Both the position numbers and the translations under genes were made by a program. Positions 23,542 to 36,829 of a stretch of 64,000 nt of DNA are shown one piece after another; position 1 is the first letter of the stretch, and each line of letters starts with the position of its first letter. The notes under the pieces were generated by a model. The model worked only from the letters and a program-made list of their open reading frames with translations, was not told the DNA's origin and ran no database searches. The stretch comes from Adineta ricciae (lineage: Eukaryota > Rotifera > Eurotatoria > Adinetida > Adinetidae), in the NCBI GenBank assembly GCA_905250025.1, contig CAJNOJ010000077.1, forward strand, positions 1 through 64,000, read 5' to 3'.

Positions 23542-25858
23542 ATGCCTGAAAGCGAGTTACGGATGGCAGTGCAGAATAATGAAAACGATGATGGTAACCA
23601 AGTATCTGACTCGAAAAGAACTGAATCAAATACATCGCCAAGTTTAGTAAAAGCAAAACGAACGCGACTGACATTTCCATTTGGAGCTTGGTAAGTTCAA
23701 TAGCGTGAAAATCAAAGGATATACTCGTTACACTGCAATTTTTCTTTTAGTCGTGTCTGCTCAGATTCTGCTACGGGTATTCACTATGGTATTGCCACTT
23801 GTGAAGGATGCAAAGTAAGTTGATGATTGTTATGCGAGAGAAACCTTCTTTAAGTAGAATAGATTTATGGTAATGCCCTTATAAACTAGATATCTTTGTG
23901 TCCTTTCGGACCGATTCCTCATAACGAACATTGTGACCTGTTCTTTATTCTATTTTTGTCTTTTAGGGATTTTTCAAGCGTAGTATATTACGGAAGGAGA
24001 AATACCGATGCTATTTTGATAGTACATGTCTCATCAATGTAACAAATCGAAACCGATGTAAAGCTTGTCGCTTTCGACGATGCATCGACGAAGGCATGTC
24101 AGTCGATGGTGAGTTACATCAGTTGATATTTCTCGTGATCTAGTGAATTCGTGTTTCAGGCGTCAAAATGGGTCGTATACCAAAATTAGTAAAAGAACGC
24201 GCTTTGATAGAATTGAAAGAACAACAGACAAAAGAAGCCGCTCTGTCTGGAGCTAATGAAGACCATGCGAGAGAGTCTTCGTGTTCATCTCTATCTGATC
24301 GTAGTATAGAAAACTATGACCCCAATGCAATGGATACAGGTAAAAGATACTCATGATGTTTTTCTCTTCGAAGCTAACTGACTGATTTAGATTATTTAGA
24401 ATCTGAACCGTCGCCTCTTCAGAGACGTGCTGGTTTAGGACAGTCATATACAAATGACAATTACCAGAAAAAACTAGCCAATTCGTCCTTCATTCTTCCT
24501 AATCAACCAATAAATTCCAAGGTCCAATCAGACGTATCTCAACGCAGTGAAACCGTTGCATTACCATCAAACGATTCGGAACTAAGAAAGAATCCATTTT
24601 TCTACCGAACAAAGTACCCAACGTTTCTCCCCGATGATTTCACAGTCGATGAAACAGAAGGTTTAACCATGCAAACGTCAGGTCTTTTATCCGACGACGC
24701 CTTCAAACACGTTGTCACCATCAGAAACAAACTGCGTGCCGACCAATTAAGTTTTCTCGTTCAACTGAATGAAGGAGAAACAGTATTTATTCGGTAATTT
24801 ATACAGAAAACCTCAGAAGATAACATGCTCTTATCATCCATTTTTTCTTACAGATATATTCGTTGGTGTGCATATAAAATCTTTCTTCGTCGTTCCAAAC
24901 GAGTCAAACAACTGGTTTCTCGAATGCATCAAATGATTGACCGTAATATTCAAGAGTATCCAGGAGATAACGGCACCATGGGTGACTTCTTTCGAAGCAT
25001 TGGACGTACGTGAAAATGACGAAGTTTCAGCTAAAATAATCTGCGATGTGTTTCTAGTTTCTTGTCAGGTTCTTACCCGTGCTACAGTTCTCTATGTGCA
25101 AGAAGTAAGTGACATCGAACATAGCTTTCGCTCACTTCTTTCTTGTTTCTTCTGTAGTTGCCTGGTATGAAGAATATCGATATGAAAACTATGGAAAAGC
25201 TTATACTTCACCGAGCATTTGGGTGGTATATGGTGCGTAATTTAATTGACGAACTAGTTTTTATATAATCAAAAGTGAATATTTTACATTTTAGCTGAAA
25301 TATCATGAATTGTACAATAGCAACGGAGAGTGTTATAATTTGGGACCTGATGGCTTCCAATATATTCGACATTGGATGAATCAGATCAATAGTGTATCGC
25401 TCACAAATGCAATGTTCAATTTTTGTCTTCGCATACAGGAACTTCGTTTGAATGATAGCGAATTTTCGCTCGTTTTGCCGTTGTATTTCTGTTCCTCAGG
25501 TAGGACATCAAATTTTCTTGACCAATGTAGACTCTCATTTTGAATCTGATAGATTCTAATACGGAAAATACAGAAGTCGTGCAGATGCTCGGCTCGTGTT
25601 ATCGCTATGCATTCTACGCTGAATTATGTCAGACTCGTGGTGAATCAGAAGGAAAACGATTGTGTTTGAAAACTTTGCAGGTTTGTTGATTTATTTGACT
25701 GCCATTCAGATGGTTGATGAGTCTTTTTAGGTACTGGAGGATCTTGTTCCACTTTCTGAACTTTATAATAAAGAAATTGCTGACCGGTCGTTGGAAGGTA
25801 AACATTTTTTGTTCTCGAACGTTGAAGAACAAACTGTTCTGATGTTGTTCTAGGATGA
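23542..25858 (+). CDS. Nuclear hormone receptor (DBD + LBD)
   Basis: About ten exons encode a two-domain receptor of about 500 residues. The DNA-binding domain starts at CRVCSDSATGIHYG, has the P-box CEGCKGFFKRS and the second finger CLINVTNRNRCKACRFRRC, and is followed by GVKMGRIPK. All eight zinc cysteines are present. A Ser/Asn-rich hinge leads to a ligand-binding domain with conserved helices, for example LNEGETVFIRYIRWCAYKIF and LILHRAFGWYML. The end VPLSELYNKE resembles an AF-2 helix. The last codons are split: the Gly-stop is formed across an intron ending CTAG at 25853. The P-box and GRIPK extension suggest an NR1-like receptor; the exact subfamily and ligand are not clear. Confidence 0.9.
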
Positions 25859-27282
25859 AATTATGCAAAATTCGTCGATAGTCAAAACTTTCCGTTTGTT
25901 CGATCATAAACACTTTTGTATTCATGATGATCTCAATGTGAAAACTAAAGACGAACACTACAAATTTTTTGTTGTGCTCTTCATTTTTCTTTCATAGTAT
26001 TTTCATTTGATTTTTTTGGTTTTTCTTTCTTTTCTTTGTCAATGTTTTCGAAAGAGACGGTGATATATATATACGTATACACACACACACATATATATAT
26101 ATATTTACACATTCACATGCTTTTGATCGTTCGTGCTGATTTCGACTCAATAAGAAAACAAAAGAAGCAACTTTGACGGTTGTTCTTATTCGAAACTCAT
26201 ATTTGTAAAACACATGAATATTGATAAGATACTTCTGTACGAAGGAGAGCATAGATGAGAGGAAAAGCAATAGACTTGTTTGTAAAGATCAACGTGTTCT
26301 CATTTAAGTTTAAACTGCGCTCTTCAGAATACTGAAGAGATTTCACTTTGATAAATTGAATTATTCAGCAATTTTGATTCACTTACGCATGATTATCGTT
26401 TAGTGCTTGAATCTGTCATGATCTTCCTCTTGCCCAGAACCAATAACATCTATTCTTAGACATTCATTTAATCACTAGATCGATTTTAAATATTCATCCT
26501 TTTCCTGCTCCGGGTACATCATATGAATATGTGGTTTTTATGACAAACATCAAACTCTCAAAAACGATCTTACATCGAGTTTGATGTACATATCAAAAGA
26601 AAGGTAAAATCAATATTTATTTACTTGAACTGTTTTCTACTGCATGGTAGTTGTTAACATTTCGGTATTGGAGAATGTCAACGACGGTTTTCTGTCTGAA
26701 ATACTTCTCATTAATATAAATACCTTTCAGCTGACAACATGCAGTTCTCGAGTAAAACTGTCAGTTCCACTTCATTATATTCGCGGGTGTCGTATATGAT
26801 GACACATTAGACAGAAAAAATATCAGTCATCGGGCGCGTTCAGTTCGAGTGAACTAAGTTTCTTCAGTATCAATTTGTGTATAAGAACACGGATGTTCGA
26901 GTTCGAGAAAAATGAAATTTTTACTTTTGTCTATCCTAATAGAAAGAGCTTTTTCGACTACTAGGTTCAAGTAAAACATATATTCTCTTTTTAATTAGCT
27001 AGCAGGAGATATGTGCCATATACAACTCTCTTAGGATTGGATTTCAACAAATATGTTATCAGATATCTTGTTACTAATCTAGATATCATCATGAATAAAC
27101 TGGTTTCATGCACATGACATTGACTTTAGTTTAGTCTATAGAGGAAAACCGCCGTTGGTAATGAGATCTGAATAGTTAATAGTCGTGGTTTTGAATAAGA
27201 TGGAATTCATTCAACAACACACCATGTGGCTTTTTTCTGTTTTATTTTCATTATCAGCATCATAAATATATATAAATAAATA
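25859..27282. other. Intergenic region between convergent genes
   Basis: About 1.4 kb of AT-rich DNA that holds the 3' ends of the nuclear receptor and the Rap2-like gene. Apart from the microsatellite at 26062-26105, nothing is recognisable. Confidence 0.5.
26062..26105. repeat. Compound TA/CA microsatellite
   Basis: A TA run, a short ACGTATAC bridge, a CA run and a second TA run follow each other directly. It lies in the spacer after the nuclear receptor. Confidence 0.85.
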
Positions 27283-27982
27283 TCACGACGATGTACAACA
27301 ACTAAGGAGTGATTTTCGATATTTCTTTTTTTTCTTTTGACTTCGTTTCATTTTGATTTTTGTATTGATTTCTCGTACGATTTCGGCGAAGATGTCGTTG
27401 ACATTTATGGCTAGTTTGGCCGATGTTTCAATATACGGACAGTTCCAGGTTTGCGCTAAAGCTAAAGCATCGTTAGGAGTCACTTGCCGTTGTACCGATG
27501 CGTCGCATTTGTTACCAACGAGACAAATAGGTACATTTTCCGTACCTTTGACACGGATAATTTGTTCGCGCACGAGTCGAACATCGAGAAATGATTGCCA
27601 AGATGTTAAACTGAATACAATCAGAAAGCCACGACCGTTTTTTATGTAGAGATCGCGCATAGATGCGAATTGTTCAGTGCCTAAAGAGACAAGTGCGAAT
27701 TTCATTTCTCATTTCCTCTCTCTCGCTCTCCGTCTTCGACAAAAACTTACCAGCGGTATCAAGTATTTCCAAGTAAGCCGGTTCAGTATCGACTTGTATT
27801 TCTTTTCGATAGAAATCCTGTAAAACATCAAAGTTGAACATTCTCTTCTTTCCAATTGATATCTGACCTACCTCAATCGTCGGATCATATTTTTCAACAA
27901 ATTTCGAATGGCAAAACTGTACTGTTAAGGCTGATTTTCCGACACCGCCCGGCCCGAGCACGACAACTTTATATTCTTTCAT
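27283..27982 (-). CDS. RAP2: Rap2-like small GTPase (191 aa)
   Basis: Three exons (27982-27872, 27817-27751, 27680-27283) join in frame. The G motifs are intact: GPGGVGKS P-loop, effector region YDPTIEDFYRKEI, DTAGTEQ in switch II, NKCD and ETSAK. Thr at the Ras-61 position and Phe at position 39 point to Rap2 rather than Rap1 (Ser39). The protein acts as a membrane-bound switch in adhesion and kinase signalling. The tail is unusual: a lysine-rich run ([13 protein letters not shown]) then SLLSCCTSS. The final CTSS fits a CaaX box for farnesylation, with a second cysteine that could be palmitoylated. Vertebrate Rap2 lacks such a strong polybasic tail. Confidence 0.93.
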
Positions 27983-30789
27983 ATTAACAGCTTAACCACT
28001 AGGGTTACTGCTGTTCTTGTTGTTAATAATAGGATGAGGACGAGCAGCTCATTAAGTGTTTCTAGGCACACTTACTTATGTAGTCGAAATAAATGTTGTA
28101 GTAAGTCAAAGAAACAGAAGAAGAAGAAAAAGAAGAAAAGAAATCTAGAAAAAAAAAGAAAAGAACAAGTGGCAACATGTCACACATATATCCACAACGA
28201 AAGTGTGAAGCAAAAAGAAAAGGTCATCCATATTTCTCTTCTCTTCTTTCTCTTTCTCCTGTTCAAGATTACAAATTTTGTTCCAGCTGATTCATTGTAT
28301 AAAGCACTTCGAAGTTTCATCGATTAGATGAAGAAAAGACGAATTGCATAATCTTTACTTCGACTATCATAATCAAAAAGAACCTGACGAATAAGTGATT
28401 AGAATAAAAGAAGTGACATTTCAACAAATCGAACGCAATAACATGCAACTACAATATCCTATTGAAATCTATATGTATACACACAGCAACATGTGTGCAT
28501 ACACCGTCATACATACCATTGTGTCGAAGTAATGAAAGAAATAGGTTCGTCTTTTTTTTTCATATATATGTCAATACCGAATACTGTCGTTGATCTGATC
28601 AATGGCATGAAGGCAAGCAGCACACACATATCGATGAGTTGTGCAATCTGAATGTCATCTAATCTTTCTGTAAGCAGGCAGAGCAAGTTATGTGTGCATG
28701 CATTGTATTGTTGTTGAGACATCATTCATCAAATTGAATATCGTTCGGTTAGCAAGTGACAATCAACAGAACTATCTAGTTTATAGACGATATTTGATCT
28801 TCATCGTAGGCATTTGTCGTCAGCTCTTTCTTTCTCTTCTTTTATCGTGCATATAACTGCACTTGTACATTCCCTTAAGCATTGATATTTGAATATACTT
28901 CTCATAAGCACGAAGCTAATCGCTTTATCTCTCTCCTAACAATAATGTAATTCGTCGCATTCTTCCGCGCATATAGAAATAAAGATATATGGATATAGAT
29001 AACTCAAATAGTTAACGATATTAGAGGACAATACCTAACTCTTCGAAATGTATATGATCATTATTTTTGTTTTATTATGTATGCAAATATACACGTATGA
29101 ATGATTGGTTGTCTTGACGAAGAAAGCCTTGAAGCTTGATGATTGATCATATCATCTGATTGATTATCCATCTCTTAGTGGAGCAAGAAAATCTAGTCTA
29201 TTCATTCGGATCTTGATCGAACGAATCGATCATAGTTGAGACGTTGCCATAATAAAGAGAAAAGAAGAAAAACAAAGATCTTTCTCAGAACTTTCTTTTG
29301 ATTTCGTCGAACTCAACTACTTAATATCGATGGTTTCTCTCCGTTGCAAATTTCAAGATAGTGATATTTCGCAAGGGTAGACACAATGACGAGAAAAGTG
29401 CGAAATAATTATCGAAAGCAATTATTTATCTTCTATTCGAATGTGCTGTCTGTTCTGATGAGGAAGGAAGTGCACTGATTTGATTATTTATTGCGATGTA
29501 AATGTCTTCGCAAAGGCAAAGTTAAGTCCTGAAAAAAAAACACCCTGATTTTTTTCTAATCAGCCATACGAATGAAAAAAAAGAAAGGTTTCTTTCGTTA
29601 TGCGCGTGTTTCAAGAAACAATTTTCATTTGAATTTAGTCTCAGCAGTGTGCAAATATAGTGCAGCATGATTGTTGCTATTGTCGACTCCCTCTAGAGTC
29701 TCTTCAACTAACAGTAGTCAAGAGAGGCATAATAGTAACCTCGTCATCATCATTAGCGTCAAACGACAATCTCTTACTCTTTACTAGCTAGAAAAATCGT
29801 CCTGCCGTCATCATCATCGTCAGTTTTTATTTCTATTTCTTGCTTGATATTATTCTTTCCTTTCTTTTATTCTTTTCTCTTCTGTCTTCTCTTGTTCTGT
29901 GAAATGAGACGACTGACAAGCATGAGAAACAACAAAATGAGAAATCTTCTGAGTGGGTATTCTCCACATCTTCGATGTAGCACGCGAGTCGAGCGCGCAT
30001 TGATGAGTCTGTTGAATGTGCGAAGCGAGAAACGAGTAAGAGAGTAGGACGCACTAAATCTCGTCGATGATAAGAATGCAGCAAGGACGAATGTTGAGAA
30101 AAGCAAACATATCCCTATTCTTGTTCTTTCACAATTAGAATGATGCATGTGTTAGGAAAAAAAAGCGAGGAGAAGAATAAGAAGTGGCAATAGCAATAGT
30201 TGTTCTAGTGGGGGTAGTAGTCGAAGAAGAAGAAGAAGAAGAAGGAGAAGAATAGACCGATTAGGATTATTCTAACGAGATGAACTGCCATGAGAACTAT
30301 TGATTTAATCTAGTAAAGTATTCACGTCTACTTCTGTGTTTTCTTTTGACAGACATTAGCGCATCTCTTTTGATTTTCCCTTTTTCTTCGTCTTAGATTT
30401 TGTGTGATCGTCAACAAAATCCTTGATGATACCCACTTGGAATGACAGGAAAAAGAAAGAACGATCAAATGCATTTTCCCTCATCGTCATAGATAACTAA
30501 AACATTGTCAAGCCACAGTTTTTCTTTTCTCGTATTCTCTTTTCAGATGACAATGACTGTCATACACGACCCAATTGATCGAAATTGCTGAAGTAAAATG
30601 AGATGATTGAAGGTAAGTCGCTGATTAGATTATGGATTAAGTAAATCTCCGAAGAGAATATCGTAGATTAAATCAACAGTATAAGTAAAAAACAAAGTGG
30701 ATAAAGTGTCTTATCCTTGACAGAAAATGATGAAATCTTCGGTGTTCAATAGTAAAAAGCTGCTTATGTGTAAGAAGTGATGCAGAAAA
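27983..30789. other. Divergent intergenic region between Rap2 and the glutamate receptor
   Basis: About 2.8 kb separates two divergent starts, so it should contain both promoters. It has A/G-rich stretches near 28100-28160 and an AGA repeat at 30223-30250. No gene is supported; short open frames on both strands are of low complexity. Confidence 0.5.
30223..30250 (+). repeat. GAA/AGA microsatellite
   Basis: A run of AAG triplets, with one GGA interruption at its end, lies in the spacer upstream of the glutamate receptor. Confidence 0.8.
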
Positions 30790-33700
30790 ATGCTTATATT
30801 CATTGTTATTTATCTGTGGGAATTACTCATTATTATGACAACTGCTGTTGCTGGTCAGCAACAATTACGTACTCAAACATTTGACATCACGATTGGTAAG
30901 AGGAGAAAGTTATTTGTTTGATAGATTGATTGTCTATCTATTCATCGTTTGTTCTTCAGGTGGTGTTTTCACAGACCGAGACGAAGGCACGGAGAGTCAG
31001 AGTATGGAAAGTATATTTAAATATGCAATTTTTCACTACAATCGATTGGCGAAAGATGCACATAATCTCGCATTCAAAATACGAATTAAAGAAGAAACGT
31101 TGAGTTTAATTGCAGCAGAATCAGCTGTACAAACTGTTCATGATGGTAAATACGAAATATCTCAAAAAAGTTCTTGAACATCAATTGCTTTCTTTTGTCC
31201 TAGTATGCTCTCTGGTGCATCAACGTCGTGTACAAGGCATCTTTGGCCCACCATATCCTGAAATAGCTACACTTGTTCATTCAATATGTTACCACGTTGA
31301 TATCCCATTTATAAACGTTTGTTCGTCTTGTTACGACGCGGAAAGTTTCGATGAGGAAACCTCTGAAGACATTGAACATATCCCGCGACGTGATCGTATG
31401 TCGATTAATTTGTATCCGTCCAATCAGGATCTGAATGTCGCTTTCCATAATCTAACCCACAAACTTAAATGGAGAAAATTCCTGATCATCTATGATATGG
31501 ATTCAGGTTCGACGTTCTCCTTTCGATAGACATCAGTCGTTTATTCTCATTTGAATATAATTAGGTTTGACACGTCTTCAGAAAGTGCTCAATGATCCAG
31601 GTGTCAATCAAACTGATATCCTCGTTCGTCAATTTACACATTATAAAGACCGAAGTGTCCTTGTCGATGCGATTGGTCGCGGTATTCACAATATTATCTT
31701 AGATTTAAACGATTTAAATACGCGCACAGTTCTCAAAATGGCTCTACAGATGGGCATGATCAATTCAAATTATCACTATTTATTGACAACATTGGTATTT
31801 AGGGAAACAGCGAATTGTTTTGATTGATTTATCGTTTTTCCTTTCTCTCTTTTTCAGAACATTGATACATTCGATTTGGAGGACTTTAAATATAATTATG
31901 TTAATTTAACTGCTTTTCGATTATTCAACCGTCGTGATGCTCGCGTACAAATGGCCATGGAATCGTTTTTTGCTTTTAAAACGATGCCCAATACAGATGC
32001 AAATCGACGCCTGTTCACAGTAAATGTTCTTTTCCATTACATTCAAGTATTTACTCAATGTATCTTATTTAGACTCCAGTCGCGTTATGGGCCGATGCAA
32101 TTCTTGCATTTGCATACGCCTATGATAAATTAATTGCTTCTCAATTAACACTCGGAGTAGATTTAATTCGACCGAATATTTCCTGTTCAGATGGTCGCGG
32201 ATGGCCATTAGGCATTGAATTGCATTCAAAATTTAATCAAGTAAGGAATTGTCGTTCGATTTCAACCGAAAAAGACGCGATGTTTATCTTTTGAAAGATT
32301 GCTTTTGATGGAATCACCGGTCGAATCCAATTCACAACCAATGGCGAACGAACGGGATTTGAACTTGACGTTGTTCATCTCGCTGAAGTTGGCCTTTCAA
32401 AAGTAATCAATTTGCGTTTTTTTCCCTCTCGCATCAAATTAGCATATCTCATGAGAAGATCAACAATGATCTATCTTGTTGCTTTTCGTTTCTGAAGAAA
32501 AAATCAAGACATATTAGCAATTTACATATAAAGAAACAGCAAATGTCATCGATTGCTTTGCTTTCCAATGTTTTTTAACATGCAATCAATTTCAGTCGAA
32601 AGACAAAACATCACATATAATCTTTTTTTATTGACATCATGTCACACAATGATCCATTTCCAATGAGTTTTTCATGTTATACCTTGGGAAAAAGTATCTG
32701 CCGTTAGAAAGATTTTCATCACAAACGATGTTTGATGATGAATATTAGAATAGTTCGTCGAAACATAATCATCACTGTAAACAGGCTAATACGATAGTTC
32801 ACCTGAAGCGCTGCAGAGATTGTTTATGTATTTGTAACTGTGCTTTCCTTTCCTCCAGATTGGCTCATGGTCACGTGCTAAAGGTGCGAATGTTACAATG
32901 ACTTCGAATGCACGTAGTGGATTATTCAATTCAACGTTGATTGTTACAACGATTCTTGTATGTTCCGAAGTGTTGCTTTGATCGGATTTGAGAAAAATGA
33001 ACGAGTATTTGTTTTCTATAGGAGGCTCCTTATGTTATCTATAAGAATAATTCAAATCTGACGGATTTGACGAATATTGTGTATTCGAATCATGATTTCG
33101 AAGGATTTTGCATCGATCTCTTAGAAGAATTATCTCATGCATTGAAATTTCATTACAAAATCAAACCGATTACAACTTCACGGTACGACGATATGGTTGA
33201 AGAAGTGAAGCATAAGGTATGAAGCTTTAGTTTTTCGTCTTCTCATCTGATTTTAATCTTCGTAGAGAGCAGATTTAGCTGTTGCACCCTTGACCAGTAA
33301 GTTGAAGAGGAATATTGCCATATTATTTCATTTGTTTCCTTCTTCGTCTCTAGTTAATTATGCACGAGAAAAACAAATTGATTTTACAAAGCCCTTTCTT
33401 AGTTTGGGTATTGCGATTCTATTTAAACTACCGAAACCGGAAAAACCAGGTCTATTCAGTTTCTTAAGTCCACTTTCACTTGAAATCTGGGTAAGTGTTG
33501 ATCATCTCTCACATGTACTTTTCCAAAAAAAACTTCTTTATATTAGATATACACATTTGCTGCTGTCTTCACTGTTAGTTTTATTCTTCTCTTAATCGCC
33601 CGATGTTCACCAGACGAATGGCGAAATCCGTATCCCTGCGATACTGAATATGATGTTTTAGAAAATCGTTTTACTGTCAGTAACACACTTTGGTTTGCTA

Positions 33701-35846
33701 TTGGAACCTTGATGCAGCAAGGTATGAACAACTTAGACATTATTATATTATCAAAGAGTACCTGATTCATGTTTGATGTGCCATAAAGACTACAGAGAGA
33801 ATTCTCTCGAAAGAACTATTGTTGTCAATTCTCTTTCATCCTCTCTGATCAACATTTTTACTGCACATTGTTCCCCCTCTATATACTGTTCATCAGAAAC
33901 GATTCCTGGTTGAATGAAAGGAAAGTATTTCGTGTGACAATTGATATATTTTGGATAAATACCGAATTAACTTCCGTTCTTTTTCCCTGATAATAACATG
34001 TGTCATTAATAATTTCCGTACATACATTAGGAATCGTTTTGCTTCCTTCGGAATTAATTAGGATTTTCTTTTAAGGTTCGGACGTTAGTCCTTCTGCTAT
34101 ATCAACCCGTCTTGTTTCTGGCATCTGGTGGTTTTTTACCTTAATTCTCATCTCCTCGTACACTGCTAACTTAGGTAAGAGAGAAATAATTTAAACGATT
34201 AAAAAGGGAATCGTTCGTGTTTGTTCAGCTGCTTTTTTAACTGTTGAAAAACTCGTTAATCCAATCGAGAGTGCTGAAGATCTATCGAAACAAAATAAAA
34301 TAAAATATGGCGTCGTCGAAAACGGTTCAACAGAACAATTTTTTCGAGTAAAGCCTTTCTTTGCTTCTTCTATCTCCATTATCTATGGATTTCTCAAGGA
34401 ATCAAGCATTCCCACTTATCAAACGATGTGGAAACAGATGAAAAGTAATCCGGATGTATTCGTAAGGAAAACCAAATTCGGCGTTGATCGTGTCAAAGCC
34501 GAATCCTATGCATTTCTAATGGAATCGACCACAATCGAATATATTGTACAACGTGAATGTAATCTTACGCAAATTGGCGGTCTACTAGATAATAAAGGGT
34601 ATGGAATTGGATTACCCGAAGGTAAGAATTCGATGTGGATAGAAAAAGCTTTGATAGACATTTGTCTGATTGTTTAGGAAGTCCGTATCGTGAACGGTTC
34701 TCGGAAATAATTCTTGATTTGCAAGAAAAAGGCGTGGTAAGTTGATGAATGAAAACAAATGTTTCGTTGAAATGAAGACTGTCTCGTTTAAAAAAAAAGA
34801 TACAAAAGTCGTATAATAAGTGGTGGAAAGGGAAAGGAACATGCTCATCGGAAAAGAAAGATTCCAAAGCAAATCCGTTGGACTTAACCAATGTCGGTGG
34901 AATATTTGTGGTGCTGCTTGGTAAAGCGAATCTTTTTTTCTCAATACATCTTCCATTGACGCTTGTCGATCTAGGTGGTGTTTTCGTTTCTTTACTTGTG
35001 GCTATTCTCGAATTTCTATGGCATGCAAGGAAAAACCATGCAAATCGGCGAGTAAGTGACTTCGACCGTTGTCAGTTCGTTCTTGACTTTTTTCCTATGG
35101 TTTTGAATGATATTTAAACAGTTTCTAGACAGTATCTCAAAGCTTTTATGTCTTCTCTTCCATTTCTTTACAGGAGTCTGTCTGGTGGGAATTAATGAAA
35201 GAACTTCGCTTTTCGATTCAATGTGGTGCTTCCAATCGCAAGGCACTAGTAGCTCGTCGATGCTCACAATGCACAATTGATAATGAAGAAGTCGAATTAA
35301 GCGAAGTTCCTGCGCAGAAACAACTAATTCATCGAACACATAGTAATCGTTCGTCGTCATCAACATCAGGTCACTTTCCAGGTGTTCAGCCGATTCCTAA
35401 GCGTCGTACAACTGTGGAACGAACATCTGATAACGATAAATTCAATACTTTACTCATGCTAGCGGCTGAACGAACTAGTTATCTTGATACACGTCGAAAG
35501 AAGTATTTCAGCGATCCGCATACAGATCATAAAACTCGTCATCCATCTCCTTCACCACAACGAACTGATATTCCACTTGTATTAATCGAACAACAACCAT
35601 TGAATCACACCCAAGCTTCCCGTTCTCATCAAGTTCGATTTTCGACCAACACAGGTAAACATTCTTGCCAAGGTTTCATTTGTTTGTTTTCTGACTTTCT
35701 CTGCTTTCTAAGATTTATCGTGTCGATCTAGTCTACAGATTCCTAATTATGAAGACGATGATGGTGATTCAAACGCAGCCGATGTTTCATCAGGTTCAAC
35801 ATCATCAGCGAATCTTCGTCCTAAACCACGTGTTTCTCGATTGTGA
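30790..35846 (+). CDS. Kainate-type ionotropic glutamate receptor subunit
   Basis: About 19 exons encode roughly 1,090 residues. The ATG at 30790 opens a signal peptide ([20 protein letters not shown]). The amino-terminal domain runs to about 32900. The ligand-binding lobes include [15 protein letters not shown], with the glutamate-contacting Thr and Arg, [10 protein letters not shown], and MESTTIEY with its Glu. The pore loop reads TLMQQGSDV; the first Q is the Q/R-site position and is genomically Gln (CAG). It is followed by SYTANLAAFLTVE, the hallmark of AMPA/kainate receptors. After the last membrane helix comes a long tail of about 220 residues that ends VSRL. The sequence resembles GRIK subunits most, for example [17 protein letters not shown]. 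Introns of 456 bp (32403-32858) and 354 bp (33722-34075) stand out. AATAAA lies at 35931. Confidence 0.94.
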
Positions 35847-36254
35847 TTTCTATCAATATGTCTTTGCGTGTATTTGTGTGTTTCATTTTGTTATTTGTTC
35901 TTTTGTACAGATGAAAAAAAAACTACTATGAATAAAACTAGTTAGTATTCTCAGAACGACGAAATTGATCGACTGTTGACGAATTCTTTCTAACCAACCA
36001 TTGTGAAGATCGATAGTTTGACTTCTAATTAACTTCGTCTATTATTTACTTAAGAAAATGTTAATAATTCAAACCGTTCTTTTCTCCTCCGTTCCCTCCC
36101 TTATCAAAATGAAAAGAAACGTAAGGTGAAATTGACTTTTACAATCATTTTATGCTTGCAATCTATACGATTAAAGTACACACACTTACGCGAATATAAC
36201 GACACAATAAACAGGCATCGATAATCTCGTTTGAGACAAGAAAAAGCCGCACGT

Positions 36255-36829
36255 ATGAAAGAGCCATCAACAAAAACATCTATTCAATTCCGATGGTCAG
36301 TCTCCGCATTTCAATCGGAAGACAATTCACGTTTTTCTCTTCCTCCAATAGTCAAAGGTATGTCAATCGAATCCGATATTCGGTCTTTTCATTATTGAAA
36401 TATTCAGTTTCTACTTCGCCATCATCGATTAAAACGTCATCAACACCTTTACCACTGTTGAATAATCTACCAAAGAAAACTGAAACATTCATATCTACAA
36501 ATACCAACCGACAAATATGTCCATTGACACTAACTTATTCACAATTGTATCGTGCACAGCATCCAGCACCGAAAAAGAAGATCTCTGAGACACAAGTTCC
36601 GATCTATTCGATATTGAATAGAAAATCAAACCAAACTCTTGACGCTTCAAGTTCGCCTGAATCGACCGATGTACAACAATCAGCTCTGGAACAGTATAAA
36701 CGTCTACGCACCCCTCAACTACGACGTTTACACGTTTCTGAGAAGAATATCAAGGAAGCCAAGAAACTCTATTTCAATCCTGCTTGTAGAGTCTTCGTAC
36801 CCCTATCTTCGATTGTGGAAGTGTCTTAA
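36255..36829 (+). CDS. Hypothetical protein (174 aa, two exons)
   Basis: Two exons (36255-36357 and 36408-36829) join across a 50-bp intron (GTATGT to TTCAG). The spliced frame starts MKEPSTKTSIQFRW and runs to SSIVEVS. It is basic, Ser/Thr-rich and has no signal peptide, membrane segment or known domain. The part with YKRLRTPQLRRLHVSEKN looks most ordered. It lies 408 bp downstream of the glutamate receptor on the same strand. The function is unknown. Confidence 0.6.

Noticed and set aside
27353-27649. 98-codon plus-strand open frame
   Set aside because: It is the antisense shadow of the Rap2-like coding exon.
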